NCBI GenBank assembly: GCA_034439615.1
Contig: JAWXAT010000005.1
Span: forward strand, 1 to 60,146
DNA length: 60,146 nt
Source of the DNA: Oligoflexia bacterium
GTDB lineage: Bacteria > Bdellovibrionota > Bdellovibrionia > JABDDW01
Reading direction: 5' to 3'
Both the position numbers and the translations under genes were made by a program. Every line of letters begins with the position of its first letter. Positions within the stretch are counted from its first letter, which is position 1. Shown here in pieces: positions 7,551 to 15,329 of this stretch. The notes below the pieces were generated by a model that saw only the letters and a list, made by a program, of their open reading frames with translations, was not told the DNA's origin and did not search any database.

Positions 7551-8404
7551 AAAAGTCTGTGTGCTTCTTGGTGAAAAGCTAAATCCACAGTATTTTTCAG
7601 TAGCATGGCCACGGTCATTTGCCCAACACCTCCGGGCACAGGGCTCAGGGCGGCAACTTTACCTTCACAAGATTTAAAATCCACATCACCCATCATTTTG
7701 CCATCGATGTGATGCATTCCCACATCAATGACACATGTGTGTGAACCAAAATAACTGGCGTCAAACATTTCTGGCTGACCCGCTGCCACAACAACGATGT
7801 CTGCATCTTTAGTAAATCGTTTGATGTCTTTGGTTTTGGAGTGACACATCGTAACTGAAGCGTCAGCTGCTAATAAAAGTTGGGCCATAGGTTTACCGAC
7901 GATGTTTGATCGACCAATGACCACAGCGTTTTTGCCACTGACTTGAATTTTGTAGTGCTCAAGGATACGCATAACGCCAAAAGGTGTACACGGCTTCACT
8001 CTTGGGCGCCCTGAAAGTAATAGCCCTAAATTTTCTGGGTGAAAACCATCGCTATCTTTAAGTGGATTCATCGCATTAAGAACTGCTTCAACGCTAAAAT
8101 GTTTAGGCATGGGAAGTTGAACAAGTATGCCGTTAACTTCGGTGTCAGTATTGAGGCGTGTGATTAGTGAATCAAGCTCTTCTTGATTTTCTTCTTTATC
8201 TAAAGCGAATCTCAAAGATTGTATTCCCACCTCAGCGCAGGCTTTTTCTTTATTTCGCAGATATATTTTTGAGGCAGGGTCATCACCAACAGATACGACC
8301 GCCAATTGTGGTGAGCGCTTATATTTTTGTTTGAAGCGCGCAGAATCTTTTGCGACTTCTTCTTTAACTTGTTTAGCAACCGCGCGTCCATCCAGCAGGA
8401 GCAT
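7547..8404 (-). CDS. folD: Methylenetetrahydrofolate dehydrogenase / cyclohydrolase
   Basis: This bifunctional enzyme oxidises 5,10-methylene-THF to methenyl-THF (NADP) and hydrolyses it to 10-formyl-THF. It has 285 residues, the normal length. The catalytic Tyr and Lys are in KIYLRNKEKAC (Y48, K52), with Gln in GILVQLPMP (Q95), KDSDGFHPENLG, the nucleotide-binding VIGRSNIVGKP, and the C-terminal PVPGGVGQMTVAML. It is the first gene of the one-carbon operon. GGAGG lies 6 bases before the ATG and a sigma-70-like promoter about 45-75 bp upstream. Confidence 0.98.
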   Translation of the reverse strand: MLLLDGRAVAKQVKEEVAKDSARFKQKYKRSPQLAVVSVGDDPASKIYLRNKEKACAEVGIQSLRFALDKEENQEELDSLITRLNTDTEVNGILVQLPMPKHFSVEAVLNAMNPLKDSDGFHPENLGLLLSGRPRVKPCTPFGVMRILEHYKIQVSGKNAVVIGRSNIVGKPMAQLLLAADASVTMCHSKTKDIKRFTKDADIVVVAAGQPEMFDASYFGSHTCVIDVGMHHIDGKMMGDVDFKSCEGKVAALSPVPGGVGQMTVAMLLKNTVDLAFHQEAHRLL

Positions 8405-8449
8405 GGGGGCCTCCGGATTGTGAAGATGATAAATTTCAATAACTTGACA

Positions 8450-8478
8450 GTTTTATCGCGTCTAAGAGTCTATGACAA
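8450..8478 (-). promoter_or_regulatory. Promoter of the folD-metF-gcvTHP operon
   Basis: TTGTCA (8478-8473) and TAAAAC (8455-8450) are 17 bp apart on the minus strand, with ATG of folD at 8404. No other convincing promoter lies between folD and the divergent gene at 8612. Confidence 0.5.
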
Positions 8479-8517
8479 GCATGTTTAGAGATCTTACACA
8501 CATGAACTTATTGCCCG

Positions 8518-8546
8518 TTGACTCAACGTAAGTATTTGATTATAGT
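8518..8546 (+). promoter_or_regulatory. Sigma-70 promoter of the 79-residue ORF
   Basis: TTGACT (8518-8523) and TATAGT (8541-8546) are separated by exactly 17 bp, close to the consensus. A start near 8553 gives a leader of about 60 nt. A second TTGACG lies at 8551-8556 without an equally good -10. Confidence 0.7.
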
Positions 8547-8611
8547 GGCTTTGACGCTTGTTACGCGTTTTTAATACGGGCTTATCTAGCCTCATAACGG
8601 AGATTCGAATC

Positions 8612-8851
8612 ATGGAAAAAGTTAAAATTTCAAAAGATGGCGAAAGTATCGACTTTATTCAAAGTGAAACTACACCCGTAAATCCCAAAAAATTTCGCGC
8701 CTCTGTTGAAGTTGAAAGCTTTTACCGATTTGTATTTGAAAATGATCTGCGCAAAGAATCTCTTGAGATTATCGAGAGAATAGCTGCAAAACGTAAAGTC
8801 ATCAAAATGGCTGCTCGTGCCAGTGCAAAAAAAGCTAACGCAGCAAACTAA
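8612..8851 (+). CDS. Small charged protein of unknown function
   Basis: This 79-residue protein is not recognised. The start at 8612 is chosen because GGAG (8599-8602) lies 9 bases upstream and a strong promoter precedes it. A longer frame from 8558 would begin near the transcription start. The protein has an acidic N-terminal third (KISKDGESIDFIQSE), a central ESFYRFVFENDLRKESLEIIERIA helix, and a strongly basic Ala/Lys tail (KRKVIKMAARASAKKANAAN) that could bind nucleic acid. It lies alone between the one-carbon operon and the pilus genes. Its strong promoter and SD suggest good expression. Confidence 0.7.
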   Translation: MEKVKISKDGESIDFIQSETTPVNPKKFRASVEVESFYRFVFENDLRKESLEIIERIAAKRKVIKMAARASAKKANAAN

Positions 8852-8864
8852 GATATAAAACCAT

Positions 8865-8919
8865 TATAATTTAAACGCCTTGTCCGGATTCACAACGAAC
8901 ATCCGTATTATTTCGGACA
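8865..8919 (+). promoter_or_regulatory. Upstream region of the Flp pilin: TATAAT and nested inverted repeats
   Basis: A perfect TATAAT (8865-8870) lacks a good -35. Downstream, TGTCCG (8881-8886) pairs with CGGACA (8914-8919), and CGGAT (8885-8889) pairs with ATCCG (8901-8905), so two mutually exclusive hairpins are possible 75-115 nt before the pilin ATG. A regulatory role is inferred. Confidence 0.3.
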
Positions 8920-8995
8920 CCTGCAACTCACATCTCTATAAATCAATCTAAAACCAAACTTTACTTTGCACTTCGTCATGTAGACGGAGGATTTT

Positions 8996-9229
8996 ATGAT
9001 TAAAAACAATCGCGGACAAAGTTTGATCGAATATCTCATTATTGTGGCCCTCATTGGCGTAGGAAGCATCGCAATCATGAGAGGGCTTGGGCAAACCATT
9101 TACGTACGTTTTGCTAATATCACCAACGCTCTTCAAAATAAAAATGTCGAGCTCAATACTGAAAATGTAAAAGCTGAACATTTTCAAAAACGAGGGCTCG
9201 ATGATTTCTTTAAAGCCGCTGGGGATTAA
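8996..9229 (+). CDS. flp: Flp-type (class IVb) pilin
   Basis: This 77-residue prepilin is the likely major subunit of a Tad/Flp pilus. A short basic leader ends in G7, followed by QSLIEY, so the cleavage motif G/xxxxEY with E at +5 is present. A 20-residue hydrophobic helix (LIIVALIGVGSIAIMRGLG) comes next. GGAGG lies 6 bases before the ATG. It is the first gene of a plus-strand pilus cluster, as is common for flp. No prepilin peptidase is encoded nearby. Confidence 0.85.
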   Translation: MIKNNRGQSLIEYLIIVALIGVGSIAIMRGLGQTIYVRFANITNALQNKNVELNTENVKAEHFQKRGLDDFFKAAGD

Positions 9230-9575
9230 GGCTCAAAGTAGTCTTGAGTTTCTGGTTTCAGCGATAGCCGTCATACTCGTAATGTTTATGGGGACAAGTG
9301 TATTGCTTCATGGTTTCGCGACACTCATGTGTGCTCGCTTAGCCAGCTCTCATAGTCGCTGTCTTGTGACTGAAACAAATCCACTCATTTGTGAGAGCAA
9401 AACAAGGAATGCTTTAAAAACTTATTTTGGTTTTAAAAATATTGTCATACAGACAAAAAAAATACGCCAAATCGTGCGCACTGAAATCAACGCTCAACAA
9501 TTTAGCGGTTTAGTAATACGTGCGAGCTATGACCTAGAACCCAGTGAATACAAACGAGTATCCCATGGGAAATAA
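9201..9575 (+). CDS. TadE-like pseudopilin
   Basis: This 124-residue protein has a type IVb pseudopilin N-terminus. The leader ends in A11 (the less usual Ala at -1), then QSSLEF with Glu at +5 and a hydrophobic helix (VSAIAVILVMFMGTSVLL). The rest is a small, Cys-containing (three Cys), basic domain. The start lies 29 bp inside the flp gene and a GAGGG sits just upstream. In Tad systems TadE/TadF are minor pilins needed for assembly. Confidence 0.7.
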   Translation: MISLKPLGIKAQSSLEFLVSAIAVILVMFMGTSVLLHGFATLMCARLASSHSRCLVTETNPLICESKTRNALKTYFGFKNIVIQTKKIRQIVRTEINAQQFSGLVIRASYDLEPSEYKRVSHGK

Positions 9576-10281
9576 AGGGCAAAGTCTGATTTTATTTTTA
9601 GTATTATTTCCCGTATTGCTCACAATCAGCGGGGTTATTGTTCGATCAGGACAATCAGCCCTTATACTCACCCAATCAGAAAATCTCTGCTCACAAATTG
9701 CACTTGATACTCTTGCTGAACAAGCCAAAGGAATTGAAACACTTGGTAAACTTAATCCCTATGCAAAACAAATTATTGATATGAAAAGAGAAGTTGAACT
9801 ACTTATTCTTGCAGCAACAACCCAACCTCAATTTCTCCCCGCTCTGATTCAAGCACGTAAAACTTTAATTGCTTCTCAAAAAATCATCGCCATTAACCAA
9901 CAAAACATTAAGCGCCAAGCTCTTGCACGATCATTTGCACGCATCAATAAGCAATTGCCTAAAAAATATCGTGGGAAACTCTTGTTTCGCTGGAATCCGG
10001 CAATGCCACTAATCTTACTTAATCAGAAGTTAGGATACGAAAATGAAACTGGAGCACCACTGGAATTGCCATTTGATTTTGAATTACGTTCAAAGCTTAT
10101 CGGCACAGGGAAATTAGAAACTGAGAAGTTCTTATTACCCTGGCAAAATGCCGACGGTGAAAAATTTAAAAAATATTCAAGCTTAAGTTTAACCTGCAAT
10201 GCATATATCAAAATGAAAGGAATTGGTGAGCCATGGGAAGTACTTCTCACAAAGGACAAGCCCTCATTGAAACTGCTATAG
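9565..10281 (+). CDS. TadG/TadE-like pilus-associated protein
   Basis: This 238-residue protein starts at ATG 9565, overlapping the previous gene by 11 bp; a GTG at 9544 is an alternative. The N-terminus has the pseudopilin-like GQSLI followed by a long hydrophobic segment (FLVLFPVLLTISGVIV), but Glu+5 is replaced by Leu, so normal pilin processing is doubtful. The remainder is mainly helical and basic, with two Cys. Its position and hydrophobic anchor suggest a TadG-like or minor-pilin role. The sequence itself is not closely recognised. Confidence 0.6.
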   Translation: MGNKGQSLILFLVLFPVLLTISGVIVRSGQSALILTQSENLCSQIALDTLAEQAKGIETLGKLNPYAKQIIDMKREVELLILAATTQPQFLPALIQARKTLIASQKIIAINQQNIKRQALARSFARINKQLPKKYRGKLLFRWNPAMPLILLNQKLGYENETGAPLELPFDFELRSKLIGTGKLETEKFLLPWQNADGEKFKKYSSLSLTCNAYIKMKGIGEPWEVLLTKDKPSLKLL

Positions 10282-10589
10282 GTATTATTACTTTGGTTTT
10301 ATTCATAAGCATGGGTGCACAGGTAAGTTTTATTTTGCTCAAAAACTTTAGGCATCATCATCTTGAACATCAAACGCCTCTTAAAAGTAAGGAATTGCCT
10401 TTTGAGATTATGTGGTCAAAAGATTTGATGTTTTTTAAAAAACAAAGTGCGCGCAAAATTGAGAAAACTTACAAAGATAATGGCTGGCAAGTTGTTCAAA
10501 AAACAAATTTAGGCACAGATATTTTACTTTTGATGGAAAAAGATCATGAGCAGATTCTAATTAACAATGAAATGGGAGTTAAGTTATGA
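10233..10589 (+). CDS. TadE-like pseudopilin
   Basis: This 118-residue protein has a short leader ending in G8, followed by QALIET with Glu at +5 and a hydrophobic helix (AIGIITLVLFISMGAQVSFILL), the class IVb pseudopilin pattern. The remaining 75 residues are basic and unrecognised. The start lies 49 bp inside the previous gene. It is the third pseudopilin-like gene in a row and overlaps the next gene by 4 bp, indicating one transcript. Confidence 0.7.
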   Translation: MGSTSHKGQALIETAIGIITLVLFISMGAQVSFILLKNFRHHHLEHQTPLKSKELPFEIMWSKDLMFFKKQSARKIEKTYKDNGWQVVQKTNLGTDILLLMEKDHEQILINNEMGVKL

Positions 10590-11074
10590 GAGAGAAACTG
10601 CAAAAACTAATAAATGATAAATTTACCAAAGAACATTACATCCTTTTAGGTACACTCATCTTAACTGTTCTCATGAGTTTATGGATCGGTCAAAAACCTG
10701 TGGCGCAAGCCGAGCAAGAAACCACAGAGGTCAGCGTATTAATTCCAAAAGGTTTTCTTATGATTCCGCTACAACTGGCAAATGGAGACTCAATAGCAAG
10801 TCTGATTCATCGCAATGCCGTTATTGATGTTTTTAAAGCCGGACAAAAAATAGCTTTAGCTCAAAATCTCAGGGTTTTAAAACTTCCTCAAGAAGATGGG
10901 GCCCTCTTTGGTGCTTTGGTTCCATCAGATATTGCCGGAACACTGCAAGAAATTTTTAGTAGCCCGAAACTCAGGGGAGCAATTCGGACACTTAACTCGG
11001 GGGTAACGAAATTTAGTATTCCCAAACCCCGCAGCTCTTTACTTACAGAAATACATGTGGATGAGGATTTATGA
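10586..11074 (+). CDS. CpaB/RcpC-like pilus assembly protein (short)
   Basis: This 162-residue protein has one N-terminal membrane helix (residues about 20-36, HYILLGTLILTVLMSLWIG) and a periplasmic part. VLIPKGFLMIPLQLANGDSI and the later VLKLPQEDGALFGALVPSDI resemble the SAF/RcpC domain of CpaB. The protein is shorter than typical CpaB (about 250-300 residues). CpaB/RcpC works at the periplasmic face next to the secretin. It overlaps the genes on both sides by 4 bp. Confidence 0.55.
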   Translation: MREKLQKLINDKFTKEHYILLGTLILTVLMSLWIGQKPVAQAEQETTEVSVLIPKGFLMIPLQLANGDSIASLIHRNAVIDVFKAGQKIALAQNLRVLKLPQEDGALFGALVPSDIAGTLQEIFSSPKLRGAIRTLNSGVTKFSIPKPRSSLLTEIHVDEDL

Positions 11075-12129
11075 AAAAATTATTTTTAATTATTTTAGTT
11101 AGTATATTTTCAATTGAGAGTTTTGCACAGCAAGTGTGGGTAACATCATCTCAATTATCATCACGTGATCAGCTGATTAAATTAGCGGATATTAGAAGGC
11201 CTGAATTTCAAGATATTGACCTTATCTCATGGCATGAAGCCCAATTAGCACACCCAATTACTAGAGAAGAACTAACGACACTTTTGCAGCAAGAAGAAAA
11301 GGCAAAAGATTTAAGCCTTAAAGGTGACTTTAAAGGTAGCCTTGGTCTTTACTTAAAACTTTTAGGTCAACTTGAAACTCTACCGAATGTTGCCGGAATA
11401 GAAAAAATTACTTTTGCGACTTTAGTTCGAATTGCTGAAATCAGCACTGTATTAAAAAAACAAGATGCCGGCTCTTGGTGGAAGCAGGCTCGGGGCTTTG
11501 TAAAAAATTTGAATTTTAAAGACCAGCAATTCTCGCCACAGGTCATAGAAAAATTAAAATCAGTTAAATTTAAAATGAATAAAATAATTTTAACCATTAA
11601 CACCAATCCAAACGACATCCTTTACATTGATGGGCGAAGAATTTTTTGTTCGCAGGCTAATTGTGAGGTTTCAGTATTACCTGGTATTCATTTAATTGCG
11701 GCAATTTCCCCTGGCTCACAATGGGTAGTTCAAAAAATTAATATATCTGAGAGTGACAAAATTCCCAAAATATCTTTTTTATTTGAACCAGTAGTAACAG
11801 GTGATTGTGATCATCCACGCTATGTAGGGAAACAACTTCCTTCCAAAATAAAATTGCTAGCTCGTTTTCAAGGTACTGTATGTGAACGCGTATATGATGG
11901 CAAAAAGTGGTATTCAACGCAGAAAAAACCACTAGAAATGTATTTACCGGTAACGACATCTCAATTTGAGAATTTTGAAGCACCCACACAAAAATCTTGG
12001 TTTCAAAAAATGGTTCGCTCACCTTGGTTTTGGATAGGCGCTGGTTTAGTTACTGCGGGTACAGTGATCGCTGTTAAGAAAAGTCAAGAATCAGAAACAG
12101 TTATTGTCCCAACTCACACTAATAAATAA
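11071..12129 (+). CDS. Secreted PEGA-domain-like protein with C-terminal membrane helix
   Basis: This 352-residue protein has a signal peptide (KKLFLIILVSIFSIESFAQ). A helical, TPR-like region follows (residues about 70-150, with EEKAKDLSLKGDFKGSLGLYLKLL). A PEGA-like beta domain comes next (about residues 170-225: TINTNPNDILYIDGRRIFC, then VLPGIHLIAA). A Cys-containing segment leads to a C-terminal membrane helix (FWIGAGLVTAGTVIAV) with a basic tail. PEGA domains are surface or envelope beta modules. It is the last gene of the pilin-side cluster (4-bp overlap upstream), so a pilus-related envelope role is likely but unproven. Confidence 0.6.
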   Translation: MKKLFLIILVSIFSIESFAQQVWVTSSQLSSRDQLIKLADIRRPEFQDIDLISWHEAQLAHPITREELTTLLQQEEKAKDLSLKGDFKGSLGLYLKLLGQLETLPNVAGIEKITFATLVRIAEISTVLKKQDAGSWWKQARGFVKNLNFKDQQFSPQVIEKLKSVKFKMNKIILTINTNPNDILYIDGRRIFCSQANCEVSVLPGIHLIAAISPGSQWVVQKINISESDKIPKISFLFEPVVTGDCDHPRYVGKQLPSKIKLLARFQGTVCERVYDGKKWYSTQKKPLEMYLPVTTSQFENFEAPTQKSWFQKMVRSPWFWIGAGLVTAGTVIAVKKSQESETVIVPTHTNK

Positions 12130-12133
12130 TTTA

Positions 12134-14038
12134 TTAGCGACCTGTAGATGTATTGGTTGGAACATTTGCTCCGGGATTGAAATAAGATGGTGTGGTTCTA
12201 ACTCCACCAGTTACATCGAGGCCGAATTGAAAACCGGATGGACTACCATTATACCCACCGCCACCACCAGAACCGCCATTTAAACAATTCATTGAACCTG
12301 ATCTTAAGCAGGCAAGTTGTTGTTGGGATTCCATGATGTTCTTAATGATATTGTATTCAAGTTCAGATTGACGACGCTGTTGATCCATCATTTGTTGCAT
12401 GGCTTGTTGTTGAGCTTGCATCATGATTTGATTGTATTGAGCTCCACCAAAAGCATTTGCACCCATAAATGGATTTCCCACTTGTCCGTTTGCATAGGGA
12501 TTAAATCCACCGGAACCATTAAAAGAAGGATTAAATTGCGAGTTTCCAAATGGATTAAATTGTCCGTTTGCACCTGGGTACGTGGTGTGAGGACCAGGAT
12601 ACATTGAACCTGGAGGACAAAAAGAGCCTCCTGAAAATCCGGGAGAGCAACCATAATTTCCGGGTCCACCGGGGCCGAACTGACCGTTTGGCCCGAACTG
12701 ACCGTTAGCTCCACCATTGAGACCAAGTTGCGCCATGATATATGGATTGCCTGCAAGAAATGGATTCATCGATGCATTCCCACCAATACCACCGGGGCCA
12801 CCAGGGCCACCGGCTCCGTACATAGCTGCGAGCCATGGTGGAAGACCATTGGCGCCAAAGTTTGCGTACACACCAGCATTTATGCCAGCACCTTGTCCGC
12901 CATTCGGGCCAAAATATCCGTATGGATTCATAAAACCTGGATTATACATTCCACCGCTATTTGGATAGCCGTTTCCATTATAGACATTACCGTTAATGCC
13001 ATGGAACTGACCAGCGGGAGGAAATGGAGAATTATACATTTGTGAACAACCGTAAGAACCACTTCCCGTTCCGCCATTGATTGATCCGTAAAGACCGTAG
13101 GCGAAAAATGGAAACCCCGCAGAAAAGGGTGATGTCGCTGCTGAATCTGGTGGAACGTAACCTTCCTCAGCTAAAATATCTGCTGCATAGCGGTTGTACT
13201 CGCCTTGTTTTTTCATTGCGTAAATTCCAAGCCCAGCACCGACGGCTAATGGAATATAACTTGTCCATGGGCGTTTGTATGAACCACGCGCTCCATCACA
13301 GTCGCGGCAGTTTGTGCCAGCATTATCGGCGCGCATATCTTCGTCATCGATATCGTATTCGTCTCGTTCATTGTCGTAAGCTGAGTTAAAGTCACCAGAT
13401 GCTTCTTCTGCTTCACGAATTATCGGAACTGAATCTTCTTGGACACTAGCCAATGTTTCTCTTGCTTCTTCATATTCACTTGCAGCTGTGCGACAGCCAG
13501 AAAGATCATTTTCTTTTTTGACTGTACTTGGAACACATAATTCGGCGGTTCCGATTTCTTTGCCTCTTGAACTATTGATAGCTTCATTACAACTTTGACG
13601 TGAAGATCTGGTAGTCATCACGGTTTCGCATTTCAGTTCGTCTTTTTGACCCTGACTAGCTTTAACTTTATTTGTACCTTCAACAAGTTTGTCAAATGAG
13701 CTGATTGTGATGGTGTCTTTTAATTTTCCTAGAAGTGCATCTGACTTTTTATCAAAGTTCTTCTGAGCTTTATCTAATGCTTCTTGAGCTTTTTTAGCTG
13801 CCTTAGATAATCTTTCAGAATTTTTCTTAAGCCTTTTTAGTTCATGATTACGCTCAATGATGTCGTCTTTTCTATGGCCCTTCCAAGGTTTACCACCGTA
13901 ATCGCATTGTTGTTGCAAAAACTGTTGTCCACCTGGTTGGTACATCATGTTTTGTTGGCCGTAACCAACTTGGGCTTCTGCTCCGAAGCCAATGATAACC
14001 ACCAGTGAGAAACTTAAAATATTCATAACATTCTTCAT
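12134..14038 (-). CDS. Secreted Gly/Asn/Pro-rich coiled-coil protein
   Basis: This 634-residue protein has a signal peptide (KNVMNILSFSLVVIIGFGAEA). The start is taken at 14038 because GGGAGCAGG lies just upstream; a frame from 14092 would add a non-signal extension. Order: a YGQQNM/QQ-rich start, a charged coiled coil (residues about 55-110), a region with about six Cys, a short hydrophobic helix (YIPLAVGAGLGIYAM), then some 250 residues rich in G, N, P and Y with collagen-like GGPGGPGG and GPNGQFGPGG repeats, a Gln/Met-rich helix, and a glycine tail. It lies convergent to the pilin genes and divergent from the kinase-secretin genes. It is not recognised; a surface or pilus-associated adhesin is plausible. 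Confidence 0.7.
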   Translation of the reverse strand: MKNVMNILSFSLVVIIGFGAEAQVGYGQQNMMYQPGGQQFLQQQCDYGGKPWKGHRKDDIIERNHELKRLKKNSERLSKAAKKAQEALDKAQKNFDKKSDALLGKLKDTITISSFDKLVEGTNKVKASQGQKDELKCETVMTTRSSRQSCNEAINSSRGKEIGTAELCVPSTVKKENDLSGCRTAASEYEEARETLASVQEDSVPIIREAEEASGDFNSAYDNERDEYDIDDEDMRADNAGTNCRDCDGARGSYKRPWTSYIPLAVGAGLGIYAMKKQGEYNRYAADILAEEGYVPPDSAATSPFSAGFPFFAYGLYGSINGGTGSGSYGCSQMYNSPFPPAGQFHGINGNVYNGNGYPNSGGMYNPGFMNPYGYFGPNGGQGAGINAGVYANFGANGLPPWLAAMYGAGGPGGPGGIGGNASMNPFLAGNPYIMAQLGLNGGANGQFGPNGQFGPGGPGNYGCSPGFSGGSFCPPGSMYPGPHTTYPGANGQFNPFGNSQFNPSFNGSGGFNPYANGQVGNPFMGANAFGGAQYNQIMMQAQQQAMQQMMDQQRRQSELEYNIIKNIMESQQQLACLRSGSMNCLNGGSGGGGGYNGSPSGFQFGLDVTGGVRTTPSYFNPGANVPTNTSTGR

Positions 14039-14077
14039 GAACCTGCTCCCTATAGATGTACGGTTCCAGTACTCTTC

Positions 14078-14134
14078 TCGACACCTTTGCAAATGAACTT
14101 AATGGCTTAGGACTTAAATCTAGGTTTCGACACC
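14078..14134. promoter_or_regulatory. Paired 9-bp direct repeats in the divergent promoter region
   Basis: TCGACACCT occurs at 14078-14086 and again at 14126-14134, 48 bp apart, in the 136-bp gap between the Gly-rich gene and the receiver-kinase gene. The second copy overlaps a weak TTTCGA-N17-TATCAT promoter reading right. A shared operator for the divergent genes is an inference. Confidence 0.3.
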
Positions 14135-14174
14135 TGGTCTGGTTCTTTATCATTTTTTTGACTAAAATTTAGAC

Positions 14175-15275
14175 ATGCAACACATTATTCTCGTCGTCGA
14201 CGACGAAAAGGACATCATTGATTCTCTTGAGCGCCAATTTCGTAAGCAATATAAAATTTTAAAGGCCACCTCAGGAATCGACGCCCTTCGTATTTTAAAT
14301 CAAGAATCGGTTCACCTCATTTTAAGTGACCAGCGCATGCCTGAAATGACTGGTGTTCAACTTTTTGAACGAGCCCAAAAACTTCAACCTGATGCTATTC
14401 GAATTTTATTAACCGGCTATACAGATGTGGAATCTGTCATTGCCGCAATTAACAATGGTCAAATTTATCGATACATTACTAAACCTTGGGACCCAATTGA
14501 TTTAGATATTATCGTCAAAAAAGCACTTGAGACTTTTGATTTAAAATTTGAACTCAAAGAGAAAAATAAAAAATTAGAACAAGCCCTTGAAGAACTCAAA
14601 AGCCTTGATCAGGCAAAAAGTCATTTTATGTTACTCATAGGGCATGAGCTTAGAACTCCGCTGACTACAATTTCTTCTTTCACTGAACTTTTGTTAGAGG
14701 AAAATCTCAAAGATGATGTTAAAAAATATGTTTCTCGAATATCGCAAGGCACAAATCGTTTGAGTGAAATAATTTTTGATGTTTTAGATCTTTTAGGTGC
14801 AGAAACGGGCCAGACAAAACTGAATAAATCTAAATCAAATTTGAGTGAATTAATTAATAACACAACAGATGAGTTTAAAGATTTGGTTAAAAAAAGATCA
14901 TTAAAAATAAAATCAAATCTAAAAGCAAATAATGCTTTTTACGATTCTACTGTGATTAAAAAGGTATTTAAAAAAATTCTGCACAATGCTTTGAAATTTT
15001 CGACTGAGAATAGCGAAGTGATCATTTCAACAAGCGATGATAAAGATGGTGTAACTTTAAAAATAACAAATGACGGCGCACCTATTTCTCAATCTAAAAT
15101 TCAGCAGATCCTAAAGCCCTTTACACTTGACGAAGACATCATGAATCACAGCCAAGGTTTGGGCCTCGGACTTTCTGTTTGCCAAAGCCTCCTTAAACAC
15201 CATGGCTCGCTCTTAGTTGTTGATTCCCATGGGAATCAGACGTCCGTCGGATTTCACCTCCGGACAAATGCCTAA
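14175..15275 (+). CDS. Receiver-domain histidine kinase (REC-HisKA-HATPase)
   Basis: This 366-residue soluble signalling protein has an N-terminal receiver domain (residues 1-120, phospho-acceptor D52, with LTGYTD and ITKPW), a coiled linker, and a kinase with its histidine at H157 (FMLLIGHELRTPLT). The HATPase domain has an N-box (ILHNALKFS) and a GLGLGLSVCQSLLKHHGS lid. The G1 box reads NDGAPI instead of DxGxGI, so ATP binding may be weakened. There is no membrane segment, so input probably comes by phosphotransfer to the receiver. It directly precedes the secretin and ATPase genes, which suggests control of pilus genes or function. Confidence 0.88.
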   Translation: MQHIILVVDDEKDIIDSLERQFRKQYKILKATSGIDALRILNQESVHLILSDQRMPEMTGVQLFERAQKLQPDAIRILLTGYTDVESVIAAINNGQIYRYITKPWDPIDLDIIVKKALETFDLKFELKEKNKKLEQALEELKSLDQAKSHFMLLIGHELRTPLTTISSFTELLLEENLKDDVKKYVSRISQGTNRLSEIIFDVLDLLGAETGQTKLNKSKSNLSELINNTTDEFKDLVKKRSLKIKSNLKANNAFYDSTVIKKVFKKILHNALKFSTENSEVIISTSDDKDGVTLKITNDGAPISQSKIQQILKPFTLDEDIMNHSQGLGLGLSVCQSLLKHHGSLLVVDSHGNQTSVGFHLRTNA

Positions 15276-15329
15276 AGCACTCATTATATTCATTTTAAAG
15301 CCTACGCATAGTTTGCACATCTAAAAGGC

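Noticed and set aside
2278-8404. Glycine riboswitch controlling the glycine-cleavage operon
   Set aside because: The leader between the predicted start and folD is only about 40 nt, and no aptamer-like structure was seen there or before gcvT.
12317-13389. Several plus-strand frames with Pro-Gly-Pro repeats opposite the Gly-rich protein
   Set aside because: They are antisense images of the low-complexity Gly/Pro repeats. None has a ribosome site or signal peptide, and the minus-strand frame has both.
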